64,000 nt of DNA from Hemerocallis citrina. Lineage: Eukaryota > Streptophyta > Magnoliopsida > Asparagales > Asphodelaceae. Positions 23,046 to 34,911 of this stretch are shown piece after piece; position 1 is the first letter of the stretch; each line of letters opens with the position of its first letter. The translations under genes and the position numbers were made by a program. Under the pieces are notes generated by a model. The model saw only the letters and a program-made list of their open reading frames with translations. It was not told where the DNA came from and searched no databases. Location: assembly GCA_017893485.1 (NCBI GenBank), contig CM030367.1, positions 143,023,767 to 143,087,766 on the forward strand, in the 5' to 3' direction.

Positions 23046-23522
23046 ACTAAAGAATACATTTCTATGGATCAAACACTTCCTAGTGACAAGTAAAACGACC
23101 ATCTCGGTTAACGGTAGACCTGGTCACCCCTTCTCCTGTAAGAGAGGGTTGCAACAGGGGGATCCGCTCTCTCCCCTTTTGTTCACCCCTGTGGCGGATA
23201 TCCTTAAGTCCATGTTGGATAACTGCAAACATGTGGGTTGGATCTCCCAGGTTGCTAGTAGTAGGAATCAGCTGGGTTGTACGATTTTACAATATGCGGA
23301 TGACACGCTTCTGTTCGGTAACGGGGACAGGGCGAAAATAATATGTTTTAAGGGAACCCCCTACTGCTTTGAAGCATGGTCGAGTTTAAAAGTTAACTTC
23401 CATAAGAGCGCTCTGGTCCCTATTGCTCTTTCGGATGTAGAGGCAGATGCCTACACTACCATTCTCAACTGTCAGAGAGATGGATTTTCTATCAAATATC
23501 TGGGCTGTCCACTTAGACCGGG
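23046..23522 (+). pseudogene. LINE reverse transcriptase, fragment 1
   Basis: The frame contains RGLQQGDPLSPLLF and the catalytic LQYADDTLLF, hallmarks of non-LTR (L1-type) reverse transcriptase, then VNFHKSALVP and IKYLGCPLRPG. The N-terminal endonuclease and early RT parts are absent. It breaks off at 23522 where an LTR is inserted, and resumes at 28434. Confidence 0.93.
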
Positions 23523-26500
23523 TGTAATACCTCGAATTTGTGAATACTGAAGATACCTGTTTTTATATCTCTGGAGTGGTGAAAATTATTTTTGGTATTT
23601 TATTTTTGGTGTTGATATTTGAGTTGGATCAATATTATTGATATATTGGAATTATGAGTTGAGTTTTATATGAAAAAATATTGTTTATTCTTATTTTATA
23701 ATTTTGGAGGATTATTATGAGATATTTTAATCTATTTTGTATTGTTAGTATTATTAAAGTATAGAGTGTGGTATATTTGAAATATTTTGGAGATTGGAGG
23801 TTTATATGTAAATATTCCTTTATTAATCTATTATTATTATTTATATTTTCCAAAAACACCCCCCTTCCTCCACTCCTTTCCTTTCCTTTTCCTGGTTCCG
23901 ATCCCGCCCCAAAAAAGCAACCGAACCCATTTCGGCTTCGACTATTTCCGCCCAAATCCAATTCAATTCTGCATGGTTTTTAAATTAATTCAAGGGGATG
24001 GCTAAGTGGAGGGTACTCTAGCTAGTGGTGGAGTCGAATTGGAGAAAGAACTTCGTGAAGGTATATCTCTTTGAAATTTCTTGTGTATTTTCGTATGCTT
24101 TTAACTGCTTTTGCTTAGAAATGGAGTATAGGGTTGGTTAGTGGTAAATTTTGATGCTAGAGTCAAGAAATTAGCAAATTATTGGAGGTTTTGCAAGTTG
24201 TTTATAAATTCAGGTTTTGAGTTTATAAAAAGGGAAGTTAATATGTGAGAATTATCTCTTCATAGTAGTAGAAATTTTGTTGAGCCATTAGGATATTTGA
24301 GGGGGTGGTTTTAATAATTGTTTGTGGGATAAAAATTTCGTAGAAATTTGAATATTACGTGCATTTCACGTGTGCATCCCAGGCATTCAATAAAACGCCT
24401 GTGTGATATTAGGATTTGTGTTATTAGTTCCTGTGACTGGTTTGGATGTTTTGAGCCCTAATTGCCTTGAAATTTAATAATACGAGATGTTAGCAACTTC
24501 GGATGCGGGATGGAGAAGTGGTGTTTCGAGTCTACACAGGATATCATGTGAGTATGATTTTATTAACATATTTGATGTTTTAAGAAAATTTTAGAATAAT
24601 CTGAATTGTTGGTACGAATTACGGATAAGGTGTATTGGGATAAAGTGTATTGGTATAAGGTGTATGTATATATGGGAATTAGTACTCAGTGTTCGTGTGA
24701 AAATATGACGATTAAATACTTGTGAAATCTGTGTATTGGTATAAATTTATAAATGATGGATTAGTTGTGTATATGGGAATGTGATATATTTATTTAATGA
24801 TATCAATATATATGATTATTTGTTAAAATTTTTGTTATATGGTGTATGATGTATCGACCTATTTGGTGTATGTGTGTGATATATACATGGGTGATAATGA
24901 GTTAGCTTAATCGACGAAATTAATGAGTGAGTGAAGGTATAATGTAGTGATTGTTTAAAGTGAAACTAATGGGCGATAATATGATATAATCATCTACTTA
25001 ACTTGGCTTATTCATATAATTTTATAACGTGACAAAATAAATCATTTAGTGCATTCATGATATGAATAATGTGGTATAATAACCTGATAAACTATATAAC
25101 CGGGTGTTTGCAAATTTGTAATAATGAGGTAATAAATAGTATGGTGACTCATAATGTGTGATGTGATGAAAAAATAAATAACATAGTGCATTTGTGACAT
25201 GCAAATAATATGATGTGATGATTTTATATGTTAAATACCGTGGTATTGCATATATGTGATACATTGAAAAGATAAATGAGATGGTGAACATTGTATATGT
25301 GTTAATAAGTTTAGATAAAAGATGAGATGTTATATGTTAATAAAATGATATATTAATTCTCATGGTAAATGTTGAAGATGTGGCAATTTATTGAAATAAA
25401 AGATGAGATGCGATATGATGATAAAATGAGATAATAAATAAATTTTGTTGACTGGTACTTACTGAAATCCTGGGGGTTTGGGCTAGACCTCCTAATACCA
25501 AAGGACCGGCTTGGGGTGCGTGGTTATTACCCAAGCTATGTTTGGGGTGCGTGTTTTTATCACCCAAGCTATCGGCTTAAGGCCCGGTTATTCCCTCAAT
25601 GACAGACGTCGTGAAAAGGTACCCTAGTAGGACTAGGGATGCGTGTTTCCCTCGCTGGCTTCGGCTGGGAGGAAGTACCCAGTTTATCTGGGGTGCGTCC
25701 CTCCTGGCTTCGGCTAGGAGGACGTATCCAATTTCAACTTGGGGTGTGTGTTTCCCTCACTGGCATAGGCTGGGAGGAAGACGTAACCTTGGATGCGTAA
25801 AACCCCGGGGGGCAGAGGTCCGCATGTTTACTGGATTGTCGGTTTTCAGTATAGTGGGATACTGTAGCTCACTGGTCGACAAATCAATAAAATGAATAAA
25901 TGTGAGATAAAATGAGAATAGTGTAGTAAAGAAAGCATGTGAAATGAAATGATAATGAGGTAGTAAAGTAAGCATATGATGTGAAATGAGAATGTGAAAC
26001 CAAAGCAAGTGTATTATGAGTTAAGAATAAAGAGTAAAATAAGTTAAATTATAAGATGAGATTGAGAAAGTAAATATAGTGAATTAATAAGAATAAAATG
26101 AAAAAATTATACTATGGGAATGAATTCGAGAATAAAAGAAAATGTATTATGCATTATATAAATAATAGTGAAGAAGATGTAATATGGGAATGGTTATGAA
26201 AATGGTTATTAAAGAAAAATATGTTGTGATATGAGTTTGTTGTATCTTGAAAGTGTGTCGAGGAACTACTCGCCCGCCATTTCCATGGAAATGGTGGGAA
26301 CTACCTGCCTTAGCACAACTTCTAGGGTGAAATTGTGGGTTCTTGATATGATGCATGTATTGCAGGTTGGAAATAAAAAATAAAGTAAATTGTAAGATGA
26401 AAATGAAAATAAAGTAAAATAATAACTAAGCTATCGGCTTGGGATGTGATGTGATATTACCCAAGTTCTACTTGGGGTGCGGTGATTATTATTCAAGCTA

Positions 26501-28433
26501 TCGGCTTTGGAGTGCGGTATAATATTACCCAAATTATGTGTGGGGTGCGAAGTATTATCTGATAAGAATGAGAGTGAAGTAAATTGAAAAATGAGATGTA
26601 AATGAAAATGAAAGTAAGATATATTATCGATAAGAATGAGAAGTAACATAAGTTGTATGATGACATGTAAATGAATTATAAAGTAAAATATATGATAAAA
26701 TGAGAAAGAGTATTAAAATAATCTATATGATGAAATCAGGATGAAAAGAAGATAAATTGTAATTTATAATGAGAGTGAAAGTGATGTATTGCGAGATGTT
26801 ATGATATGTGTTATAAGAAATGAATGAATATGATATTATTGGATTGAATGCACATGAATAAGATATGACGAAAACAGATGAATGTGATGATATGCAATAA
26901 AATAAATACATGTAATGGGATGCTATGAAAATGTATGTGATATTATTGATTGTATGAATGTGATGCTATGTTATATGAGAATGAGAAAGAAAATGTATAT
27001 GAATGAAGATGAGTATGAAAAAATATGAGTTGTGAGTATGTAAATAAAAATGAATGAAAAATGATGTACGTGGCTAAATAAGTATGAAGAAAATGAGATA
27101 GTGGCATTATGTGATTATATATAAAAATAAAGAAATGCTGATGTGAAGATAATTATGAAAAGAGGAATATTTGTGCTAGGGAATTAAGAATGAAAAGTAA
27201 TGGAGTTGTTTGTGAATTGATATAGTGTTTTATATTTGAGTGTAAAGTGAAAGAGTTACCTATACAAATTAATATGATGTGGTGCATATGAGATTAATCA
27301 TGAAGGATTATGTATAAAAATTAATGTGAATAACTCAAACAAATTGTGGTATGGAAAAGAGTATGAGAAGTAAAAAAAAAAAAGTGAATGTATTATACAA
27401 TTGAAAAAGTAAAGTTGGTATGTGTTAATATGAATAGCATGAAGAAATTGTATTATGAGAAGGGTTATTAAAGTAAAATACGGTATGATATGAGTTGATG
27501 CATCTTGGAATTGTGTCAGGGAACTACTCACCCGCTATTTCCATGGAAATGGTGGGAACTACCTGCCGAGGCACAATTTCAAGGTAGGAAGAGTGGTTAT
27601 GGATATGTAGATGAGTGCAGACGACGAAGAGTACTTTGATATAAAGTCACATTTATAATGTTATTATTATTCAGATTTCAGGTTGAATCTATTATCTTGA
27701 TATTTGTAAGTTCAATATATTTTCTTTATACAGTTTAATTTATTTTCTAGATTCGTAAATTATACTCACACCATAAATGGCTAACTCTCTAGTGTTTGAG
27801 GGGGGGGGGGGGGTTAGGGGAGTCCCAGGACTACCCTTGACCCCCTACTGTAGCAGGTCCTCGGTAGTGCAGAGGTGAGGCGTAGATTTGGTTGAGTGGA
27901 TTCTTTTACTTTGAAATTTTTGTATAAGTTAGTAGTATGAATAGTGAGATTTATGGATTAAATTGTAAATTTTATGTATAAACATGTAGATGACGATGAT
28001 GAGTATGGTGCTGGGTAGTATGTTATATTTTTGACCCGTACCCATCTCGTTGTGGAGTACCGGGCCCTGTGGTATGTTTTACAAAGGTTTTCTAAAAATT
28101 TTGCTTCATTTTCGAAGAAATTTATGGTTTTTATTTGATATTTGATATTCTTTTATGAGTTTGGCTCCCAGAGCATATGTATTAATTGCATGTGTGATTC
28201 TGCTCATTTTGGCCTAGAGAGCCCATGAAGATATTACCTCTGTTGTGAGCTACGAAATTTAGTGCAGAATTTAGTAAGCTTTTTTTTGTTTTGGGGCAGA
28301 AATTTCAGGAGAAACTTTGCCCAAATTTTATTTGAATTATAACTATTTTAGTTTATGTTTAAAGTGGTGGTATAAAAGTTGAAAGATTTGAATTTGGAGT
28401 TATAGAATTGAAAAAAAAAAATTGGGTGTTACA
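23523..28433 (+). mobile_element. solo LTR, 4.9 kb, inside the LINE
   Basis: It runs TGTAATACCTCGAATTTG to GGGTGTTACA. The flanks CCGGG (23518-23522) and CAGGG (28434-28438) look like a 5-bp target duplication with one change. The LINE frame resumes directly after it (PLRPG, then KLKKSAWLPIIDRVEG), so both ends are sound. It contains repeated CCCAAGCTATCGGCTT / GGGGTGCGTG blocks (25480-25800, 26425-26560), two copies of the conserved GGAACTAC-CCATTTCCATGGAAATGG-GGGAACTACCTGCC block (about 26258 and 27510) and a G15 run near 27799. There is no protein domain. Confidence 0.82.
25480..25800 (+). repeat. degenerate short tandem blocks in the LTR
   Basis: GGGGTGCGTG, CCCAAGCTATCGGCTT and TCCCTC-CTGGCTTCGGCT-GGAGGA recur several times at irregular spacing, and again at 26425-26560. 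They appear to be internal repeats of this LTR; the ORF crossing them (25599-25895) has no recognisable domain. Confidence 0.7.
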
Positions 28434-28800
28434 CAGGGTAAACTTAAGAAATCGGCATGGCTTCCTATCATTGACAGAGTGGAAGGTCGATTGGCTGGAT
28501 GGAAAGGCACGTCCTTGTCTCTTGGAGGAAGAGTGATCTTTATCTAACTGGGTCCTATCCAATCTACCTGCCTACTACATGTCATTCTTTGAAATGCCAA
28601 AATGGGTGCTCCAGAGAATTGTTCGCATCCGGAAAAGATTCCTATGGAAATGTGCAAATACGGATAAGGGATGCTATCATTTGATCATGTGGGAGAAAGC
28701 TTGCATGAGAAAATTGCATGGTAGACTGGGTATCTTCGATCTCGGACATGAACCTAGCCTCACCCTAATGGCGAAGGCTGGTAGAAACTTTTTCTTTCTT
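28434..28800 (+). pseudogene. LINE reverse transcriptase, fragment 2
   Basis: This continues the LINE after the LTR insertion: KLKKSAWLPIIDRVEGRLAG, WKGTSLSLGGRVIFI, then (after a frameshift) MSFFEMPKWVLQRIVRIRKR and FLWKCANTDKG. It follows the C-terminal part of plant L1-type ORF2 in order. Homology fades near 28800. Stops and a shift make it non-functional. Confidence 0.88.
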
Positions 28801-28809
28801 ACCATAAAG

Positions 28810-29690
28810 GGAAAGGTACGAGAAATTTAGGTCGCGACTGGCTGGAGCGCACAGGGGTGCGGCACAACTGGCTAGCGCTGAGGGTCGCGAGCAGGCGAAG
28901 GTGGAGGTCGAGGAGGGCACTACTGTGGAGCGGGAGAGGGGACAGGGAGCAATCAGGAGAAGGGTTAGGCCGGAGGTGGAGGCTGATCGGACGTAGGGTT
29001 GAAGGAGATGAGAGGGAGTAGGGTTGAAGGACATATACAGTGTTGGTAATTGGTGATTAGGGTTAACAGGGTATTAGGTTAATATATAGGGTTAGAGGTT
29101 GAAATGGGTGTGGGTTAGGGTATTGGGTTTGGGTAGTTAGGCTATTTAAACAGGGTATAGGCTTAATGGATAAGGGTTTTAATGGGGTTTTAGGATCTAA
29201 ATGAAAAGAACCAATAGAATAGATAAAATAGTAAATAAAAATTAGGATTGTATAACAAAATATATTTTTACTACAATATGGAAATTATTTGAAATGTCTA
29301 CAAATACAATTAACGATAGAAATAGATTTTTAAATTAAAAATTAAGGGTAATAATATTAATAGTAAAAATACTAATAATAGTACCGATAACAAGAATAAT
29401 AAAAATGATAATAATAACAATAATAATAATTTTGATATAGATATCAAATAGGATTTGAGATAAACAAGTTTATAAAAATCCAAACAGCAATAAAATAAGA
29501 TACAAATAGCCAACCACTTAGAAAATAAACAATAAAGTCATATATACTATTATTCGAAGTAAATATAATTTCCGGTTCGAAAAGATTTTAATAGAAGGCC
29601 CAAGTCGAGTTTAAAATAATAACGAATTTATAAATAATTAAAATACAGAAAATATTTGGAAAATATGTATTTACGGAAACAGGGGTTACA
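28810..29690 (-). mobile_element. LTR fragment of the 3998-7478 family
   Basis: On the minus strand it starts TGTAACCCCTGTTTCCGTAAAT at 29690 and runs through an AAT-rich tract to a GC-rich block that meets the LINE end near 28810. The termini and internal order match the solo LTR at 3998-7478. The opposite end is truncated. Confidence 0.7.
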
Positions 29691-30180
29691 TATCCTACCC
29701 ACCTTACAACAAAAATTTCATCCTCGAAATTTGCTTAGGCGGTACATAGGACAGGGCAAAAGCAAACAAACTTGGGGTAATCAAAACAGAAAATTAAAGG
29801 AGAAGGAACAAGGTAGTGGCTTTACCAGAAAAGAAGGAAGTGGATAACAACGATGTCAGGTGGAATGCATGAAAGAAAATAAACAATATGAGCTGGTGGA
29901 ACTTGAATCAAAGAGAGAATGGATATGGAAGAATTGAATCAAATATTGAGTCAACGGATGAGGATAAATGCAAGGGATTGAGGGAAGCAAACAATACAAA
30001 GAATTAGAAGCAACAAGGGATTCTGAGACCTGCGGGTTATGGGCCCGCCATGCTTTTGCTGCACTACTCCGATGGTGATGTCCCAAGCAACGTACATGTC
30101 GTTGTAGGCTACATGACACGAATCGAAGAACTGAGCAGGAAGACAAGACTGAGACACTAGGATCAAGGAGAGTATGGGCT
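29691..30180 (-). mobile_element. 3' end of a gypsy-type pol and untranslated tail
   Basis: Next to the LTR start, the minus strand reads GCAAATTTCGAGGATGAAAT, then a purine-rich AAGGTGGGTAGGAT. This is the usual end of pol and polypurine tract of Tekay/Del-like plant chromoviruses. Only the last few codons are recognisable; the rest is non-coding. Confidence 0.6.
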
Positions 30181-30626
30181 CAAGATAGATATAAATAAAT
30201 AATGCAAAATGAATATAAAGTTTGGCTTCAATTTAAATAATTAAAAGATATGCTATAGATCAAAACTAATGGGCTCTAACAAAAATAATAATAACAACAA
30301 ATATTAATAATCAAAATAATAATATGAATAATAATAGAATAGTAATAACAATAATAAGATAATAATAACAATAATATTAAAAATAATAATAGCAATAGTA
30401 ATAACAGTAATAAAAATCATCATAATCATATTGGTAATAATAATAATAATAAAATTAAAAATATTAACAATACCGATAATAATGATAATACATACATGAC
30501 AGAATAGGATTCAACACATTCATGAAAATAATACAATAACAATAATAATAATAACAATAATAAAATATATTAACAATACTGATAAGAATAATAATGCAAG
30601 ACAAAATATAATTTGGGTTCAATATC
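30181..30626. mobile_element. second LTR-family debris, AAT-rich
   Basis: AATAATGCAAAATGAATATAAA and the following AAT-rich tract match 6800-7050 in the same orientation, so this is another truncated piece of that LTR family. It ends abruptly where the 250-bp array begins. Confidence 0.6.
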
Positions 30627-31530
30627 ACGTAGCTCGGCAACCCACGAAGTGCCGAGCTACCGAGGCACTCTGCCAAGCTACCGGGGCACCGACCTCCACA
30701 TTTGGAGAAAAATGCCGCCGAACACCTTGGACCGTTAGATTGTCCCAAGATTCGTGCCAAAAGCTGATGAACAGCTCAGATTTCGCCACGTCCACAAAAC
30801 AATAAAAACACGTTTTCTCGTGATCTGAGCCTCGTGCATCGTGATTCGCACCGTGATGGACGCTCCAGATTTAGCCACGTAGCTCGGCAGCCCACGAAAC
30901 GCCGAGCTACCGAGGCACTCTGCCGAGCTACCGGGGCACCGACCTCCACATTTGGAGAAAAATGACACCGAACTCCTTGGGCTGTCAGATTGTCCCAAGA
31001 TTCGCGCCAAAGGCTAATGAATGGCTCAGATTTCGCTACAACCACAAAACAACAAAAACACATTTTCTCGTGATCTGAGCCTCGTGCATCGTGATTCGCG
31101 CCGTGATGGACGCTCCAGATTTAGCCACGTAGCTCGGCAGCCTATGAAGCGCCGAGCTACCGAGGCACTCTGCCGAGCTACCGGGGCACCGACCTCCACA
31201 TTTGGAGAAGAATGACACCGAACTCCTTGGGCCGTCAGATTGTCCTAAGATTCACGCCAAAAACTGATGAACGGCTCAGATTTCACCACGACCGCAAAAC
31301 GACAAAAACATATTTTCTCGTGATCTGAGCCACGTGCGTCGTGATTCGCGCCCTGATGGACGCTCCAGATCTCGCCACGTAGCTCGGTAGCCCACGAAGC
31401 GTCGAGCCACCGAGGCACTCTGCCGAGCTACCGAACTACCGAACTGCCCATACGGAGAAAACCGCTTCCGAGCTACTCGAACCGACAGATCGCTCAAATA
31501 CTCGTTCCCCTAGCTGATGGACAGTCCAGA
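30627..31530. repeat. 250-bp tandem repeat, about 3.6 copies
   Basis: CACGTAGCTCGG starts at 30627, 30876, 31126 and 31376. Each unit opens with a hairpin: in the second, GTAGCTCGGC and GCCGAGCTAC form perfect 10-bp arms about 12 bases apart. Other shared blocks are CCGACCTCCACATTTGGAGA and TTTTCTCGTGATCTGAGCC. ORFs along the array repeat with it and have no domain. It occupies the position of the variable array in family A. Confidence 0.94.
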
Positions 31531-31984
31531 TCTTGCCACATCATAAACAGGTATAAAAATCTATTTTTTATTTATTAAATTCGAATTATTTATTTAAAAA
31601 TTGCAAAAAATTGATTAAAAATTCAGGAAAATTAATTAAAAATTCTAAAAAATAATTATAAATTCGGGGAAATATTTTTGAGCCCCTGGGTAAATAATTA
31701 TTGCTTACAATAATTAATTCAATGCTTTTGAAAAATAAATCACCGCTTCGCAAAATTAAATAAATGATCAGAAAAATAATTTAAAAATCGAGAAAAATCA
31801 CCAAAAATCCAGAAGAGCTGAAGAACAATCTTGAGTACGCTACCAACTCAGAAAAACATCATAATGCCTCGTATAAGATCCGGAACCCTTCATTTGGACT
31901 CCGACACAACCCCGCAAGCCATTAAATCAGTATAACTACTCCTCAAATGCTGATCAAACTCAATCTTTGGGAGTGGGAGGCTCG

Positions 31985-32551
31985 TGATATGGCTAAAAAT
32001 AGGTTTAAAATCGGAACCGTTCAAATCAGGCACGGATCTTAAAGCTCAGGGGTAAAATGGTGATTCCACCTATGAACAGGCCGGAAATGGGAACTGGGCC
32101 TTTCTTCGAAGCCCAATAACCCATAAACGAATCTGTTTTACTGGGTACAGGTTCCAATCCGTAAGAAACCCAGTCTGACTGGATAGAAGAGGATTCAGAT
32201 TCATGATTATCCTCAAACAGCGGTTTTAACCACTCCTATCCATTTACATCGGGGAGTAGGGATTTGATCTTATCCTGAAACTGATTCTTAAGGCGGCTAT
32301 AAATACCCCTCTCCCCCCACTGTTACCAGGTAATCAATCTTTTACCAATTAAAGCTATTTCTTAATCATTCAGATTACTGACAAGAGCGTCGGAGGGTGC
32401 GTCTCCGGAATCAACCCCGGTGTCTTGCACCTTTTGCAGGTTAACGGCGAGAGGATCTTGGTCAAACTCCGGTGAATTCGTTCAGGTTTGACTATTCACA
32501 TTCCCTCGAATCCACAAATCTATCTGTTTGCCCCCACACCGATTTTAGCGG

Positions 32552-32556
<5 letters not shown>
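31985..32556 (+). repeat. LTR of family A (copy 3)
   Basis: TGATATGGCTAAAAATAGG to AGCGGCAACA, 572 bp. It keeps the CTATAAATACCCC box and the GCGTCGGAGGGTGCGTC block. It ends exactly where a (TA)n run starts. Confidence 0.9.

Positions 32557-32642
<86 letters not shown>
32557..32642. repeat. (TA)n microsatellite, about 42 units
   Basis: An uninterrupted run of TA dinucleotides lies between the family A LTR and the inverted MITE B copy. A Tyr-Ile ORF across it is an artefact. Confidence 0.97.
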
Positions 32643-32644
<2 letters not shown>

Positions 32645-33454
32645 GACGAGATATCATGTCTCCTCCAATGGGTTTTAGAGAAAAAAATTTTAACGAACGA
32701 AAAATGATCTTTCGTTAGCTATATTTTTAAAATTCCTATATATAGTAGGCTATTGTTCCTCTCAAACCCAAATTTTGGGTATCTGGCCGATGATTGCGGA
32801 GGTTTTTTGGCCAAATTTTGCAAAATTTGGGATTATAGTCAACGACTACAGATGCTCCTAGATCATCTCCAATCGTTTGTTATTTTGCCATTTTGACAAA
32901 AAAAATTGACAAACGCTGCAATCGTTTGTTATTTTGTCAATTTTAGCAAACGAAGAACAGTAGTTTCTCATATTTGATAAACGAATTTGGCAATTGCCAA
33001 ATATAGCAGACGGTACACCATGTTTCCGCTCTATTTTTTTTATAAAAAAAAACGCGTGGGACGAATGTCAGACGAAACAATATGTTTCGTCCAATAATTT
33101 TTTAATAATATTTTTTACTATTTTAACGATCGGACGAAACAACATGTTCCGTCCAAATTTTTTAAATATAAAAAATGTCGGATGATACATGTTGTACCGT
33201 CCGATAAGAAAAAAACTGAAAGAAGTGGTCGAACGGAACAACATGTTCCGTCCTTCCATTTCTTTGTTTTGGAAATTTTTATCCAAGTCCTATTTCCTCC
33301 ATTCTTTTCATAAATTGTCAAGTCCTAGTTAAAAAAAAATTACATCAAAGTCCAAGAGGCTTTAAAAAATTAAGTTATTTTAATTGGTTGGACGGAACAA
33401 CATGTACCGTCCGTCCATCTGTTTTTCCCATTTGTCATATTATAGCAAACAACG
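32643..33454. mobile_element. inverted partial copies of MITE B and MITE A
   Basis: This is the reverse complement of much of 21398-22260. It starts GGGACGAGATATCATGTCTCC, passes the joint GACTACAGATGCTCC / AGATCATCTCCAATCG and ends in a TCATATTATAGCAAACAACG tail. It holds five hairpins (about 33066, 33130, 33178, 33230 and 33390), including GACGAAACA-ATA-TGTTTCGTC. Copia RNase H follows immediately. Confidence 0.8.
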
Positions 33455-33760
33455 ATATGGCTTAAACTTTTGTTATAGGAATTGGGTTGTGACCCGAATG
33501 AGCCTATTAAGGTGTATTGTGATAGTTAAGCGGAGTGTGATATTGCAGCCAATCCAGTCCAACATGATAGGACAAAGCATGTAGAGGTGGATGTGTTCTT
33601 CATCAAGGAAAAATTAGATGAGAAAATTATTGAGATGTCTAAGGTAAAGTCAGAAGACCAACTCGCGGATATCTTAGCAAGGCAGTTTCGAATCAGCTCT
33701 ACTTGAAATTTATGAACAAGTTGGTCATGTTCAATATCTATGTGCCAACTTAAGGGGGAG
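33455..33760 (+). pseudogene. Copia RNase H C-terminus (third copy)
   Basis: The frames give PNEPIKVYC, VQHDRTKHVEVDVFFIKEKL and SKVKSEDQLADILARQF, then a purine tract AAGGGGGAGTG before the LTR start at 33761. It is truncated at the left by the MITE copy. This is the same segment as 58912-59122 and, inverted, 2959-3240. Confidence 0.92.
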
Positions 33761-34125
33761 TGTTAAAATGTTACAATATAATTTTGTATGAGCTGCATTT
33801 TCTGTTTCCCAATTTATATGGAACAGCTTTCCTCAAATCTTTCACTTCCTTAATCTTCTCAATCAATTATACCCCTTCTCCAAAAAATAATTTTTATATA
33901 TAGAGCTAGACAGTAGAAGAACGATGAATAAGAAAATGTAATTTTTCTAGATCTAATTTTAATTGGAACTCATAATTAATACTTGGATGTGTAATTATTA
34001 GCAAGATATATAGAGCAAATTGTTGTGTGTGTTTGCGAAGGGATGGTTGGCTTTATATAGGATTTGGATATTGGTAAGTACACCGTATACATGTGAACAT
34101 AAAATGTATTAGGTGTGTATAATTT
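33761..34125 (+). mobile_element. Copia LTR stub plus PR-10 gene 5' flank copy
   Basis: From 33761 (TGTTAAAATGTTACAATATA) to about 33960 this matches the Copia LTR stub at 59123. From about 33965 it matches the sequence just upstream of the PR-10 start codon (AACTCATAAT, GATATATAGAGCAAAT, GGTTGGCTTTATATAGG), as does 59328-59490. So a Copia end joined to a PR-10 promoter was duplicated here. The match stops at 34126, where GGGTAATGCTACACCC begins. Confidence 0.75.
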
Positions 34126-34911
34126 ATGGGTAATGCTACACCCACTACCTATATTACTACCTTTCCCTTACAACCTTATGTGGCATGCTTAGTCAGCGTT
34201 GCCACATCACCATTTAATTAACCCATATTAAATTATATTGAAAATAGATTTCTTTCCAAACTCTTCCTTTTCTTGCTGTTTCTTCTTCCTCATCCTCTCT
34301 CCCGCTTACACATAAACCCATCATTCTTTCCTCCAATTCTATCTCAAACCCTAAGCTTTCAACTTCTAAATCTCCTTCATTTTTCAACTATTTTCAACAA
34401 AAAATAAATAACATACCCCGACTATTTCCACCATTCGCTTTCCATTTCTACTATCAAAATAAGTTTTTGAAGGAGGTCAACAAGATGTTCATGCAACTTT
34501 CTCTTCAGGTTTATAGATTTTGGATTTTTTTGGAGGATGAGTGTTTTTGCAGTTTTTGATTTGTTTGGGGGGGGGGGATTTTGAAGCAAGAGATGCTTCT
34601 GATGGTCGGATTTAGTTTTTGAAAAGTTAGATTCTTTCTAGTTGAAATTATTACCCTAGTTTATGTTGCTTTTATATTTGTTGCTCATGTAGCCTATTTC
34701 ATGGATTGTACTGGGATACTCTGTTTTCAATATAATGGGGATGAGTATCATGGACTACTAATGTGGGATACTCTGTTTTCTCAGCAGAATTTCTCACAAA
34801 ACCTTTCTCAAATTACTTCATGAGCAACAGATACTCAAGCATTATACAGTGGCTCAATCTATATAGTGCGGGAACAATTATTTTACTAAATTATGACATG
34901 TATTTAACAGG

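Larger units (their letters stand above)
30627..32556 (+). mobile_element. family A element, 3' part (copy 3)
   Basis: The order is 250-bp array, AT-rich spacer (31550-31970) similar to 1990-2310, purine tract GGGAGTGGGAGGCTCG and LTR. gag and the 5' LTR are missing; the left edge joins unrelated LTR debris, so the copy is truncated. Confidence 0.82.

Noticed and set aside
32472..32718. Tyr-Ile repeat ORFs
   Set aside because: A simple consequence of the (TA)n microsatellite.
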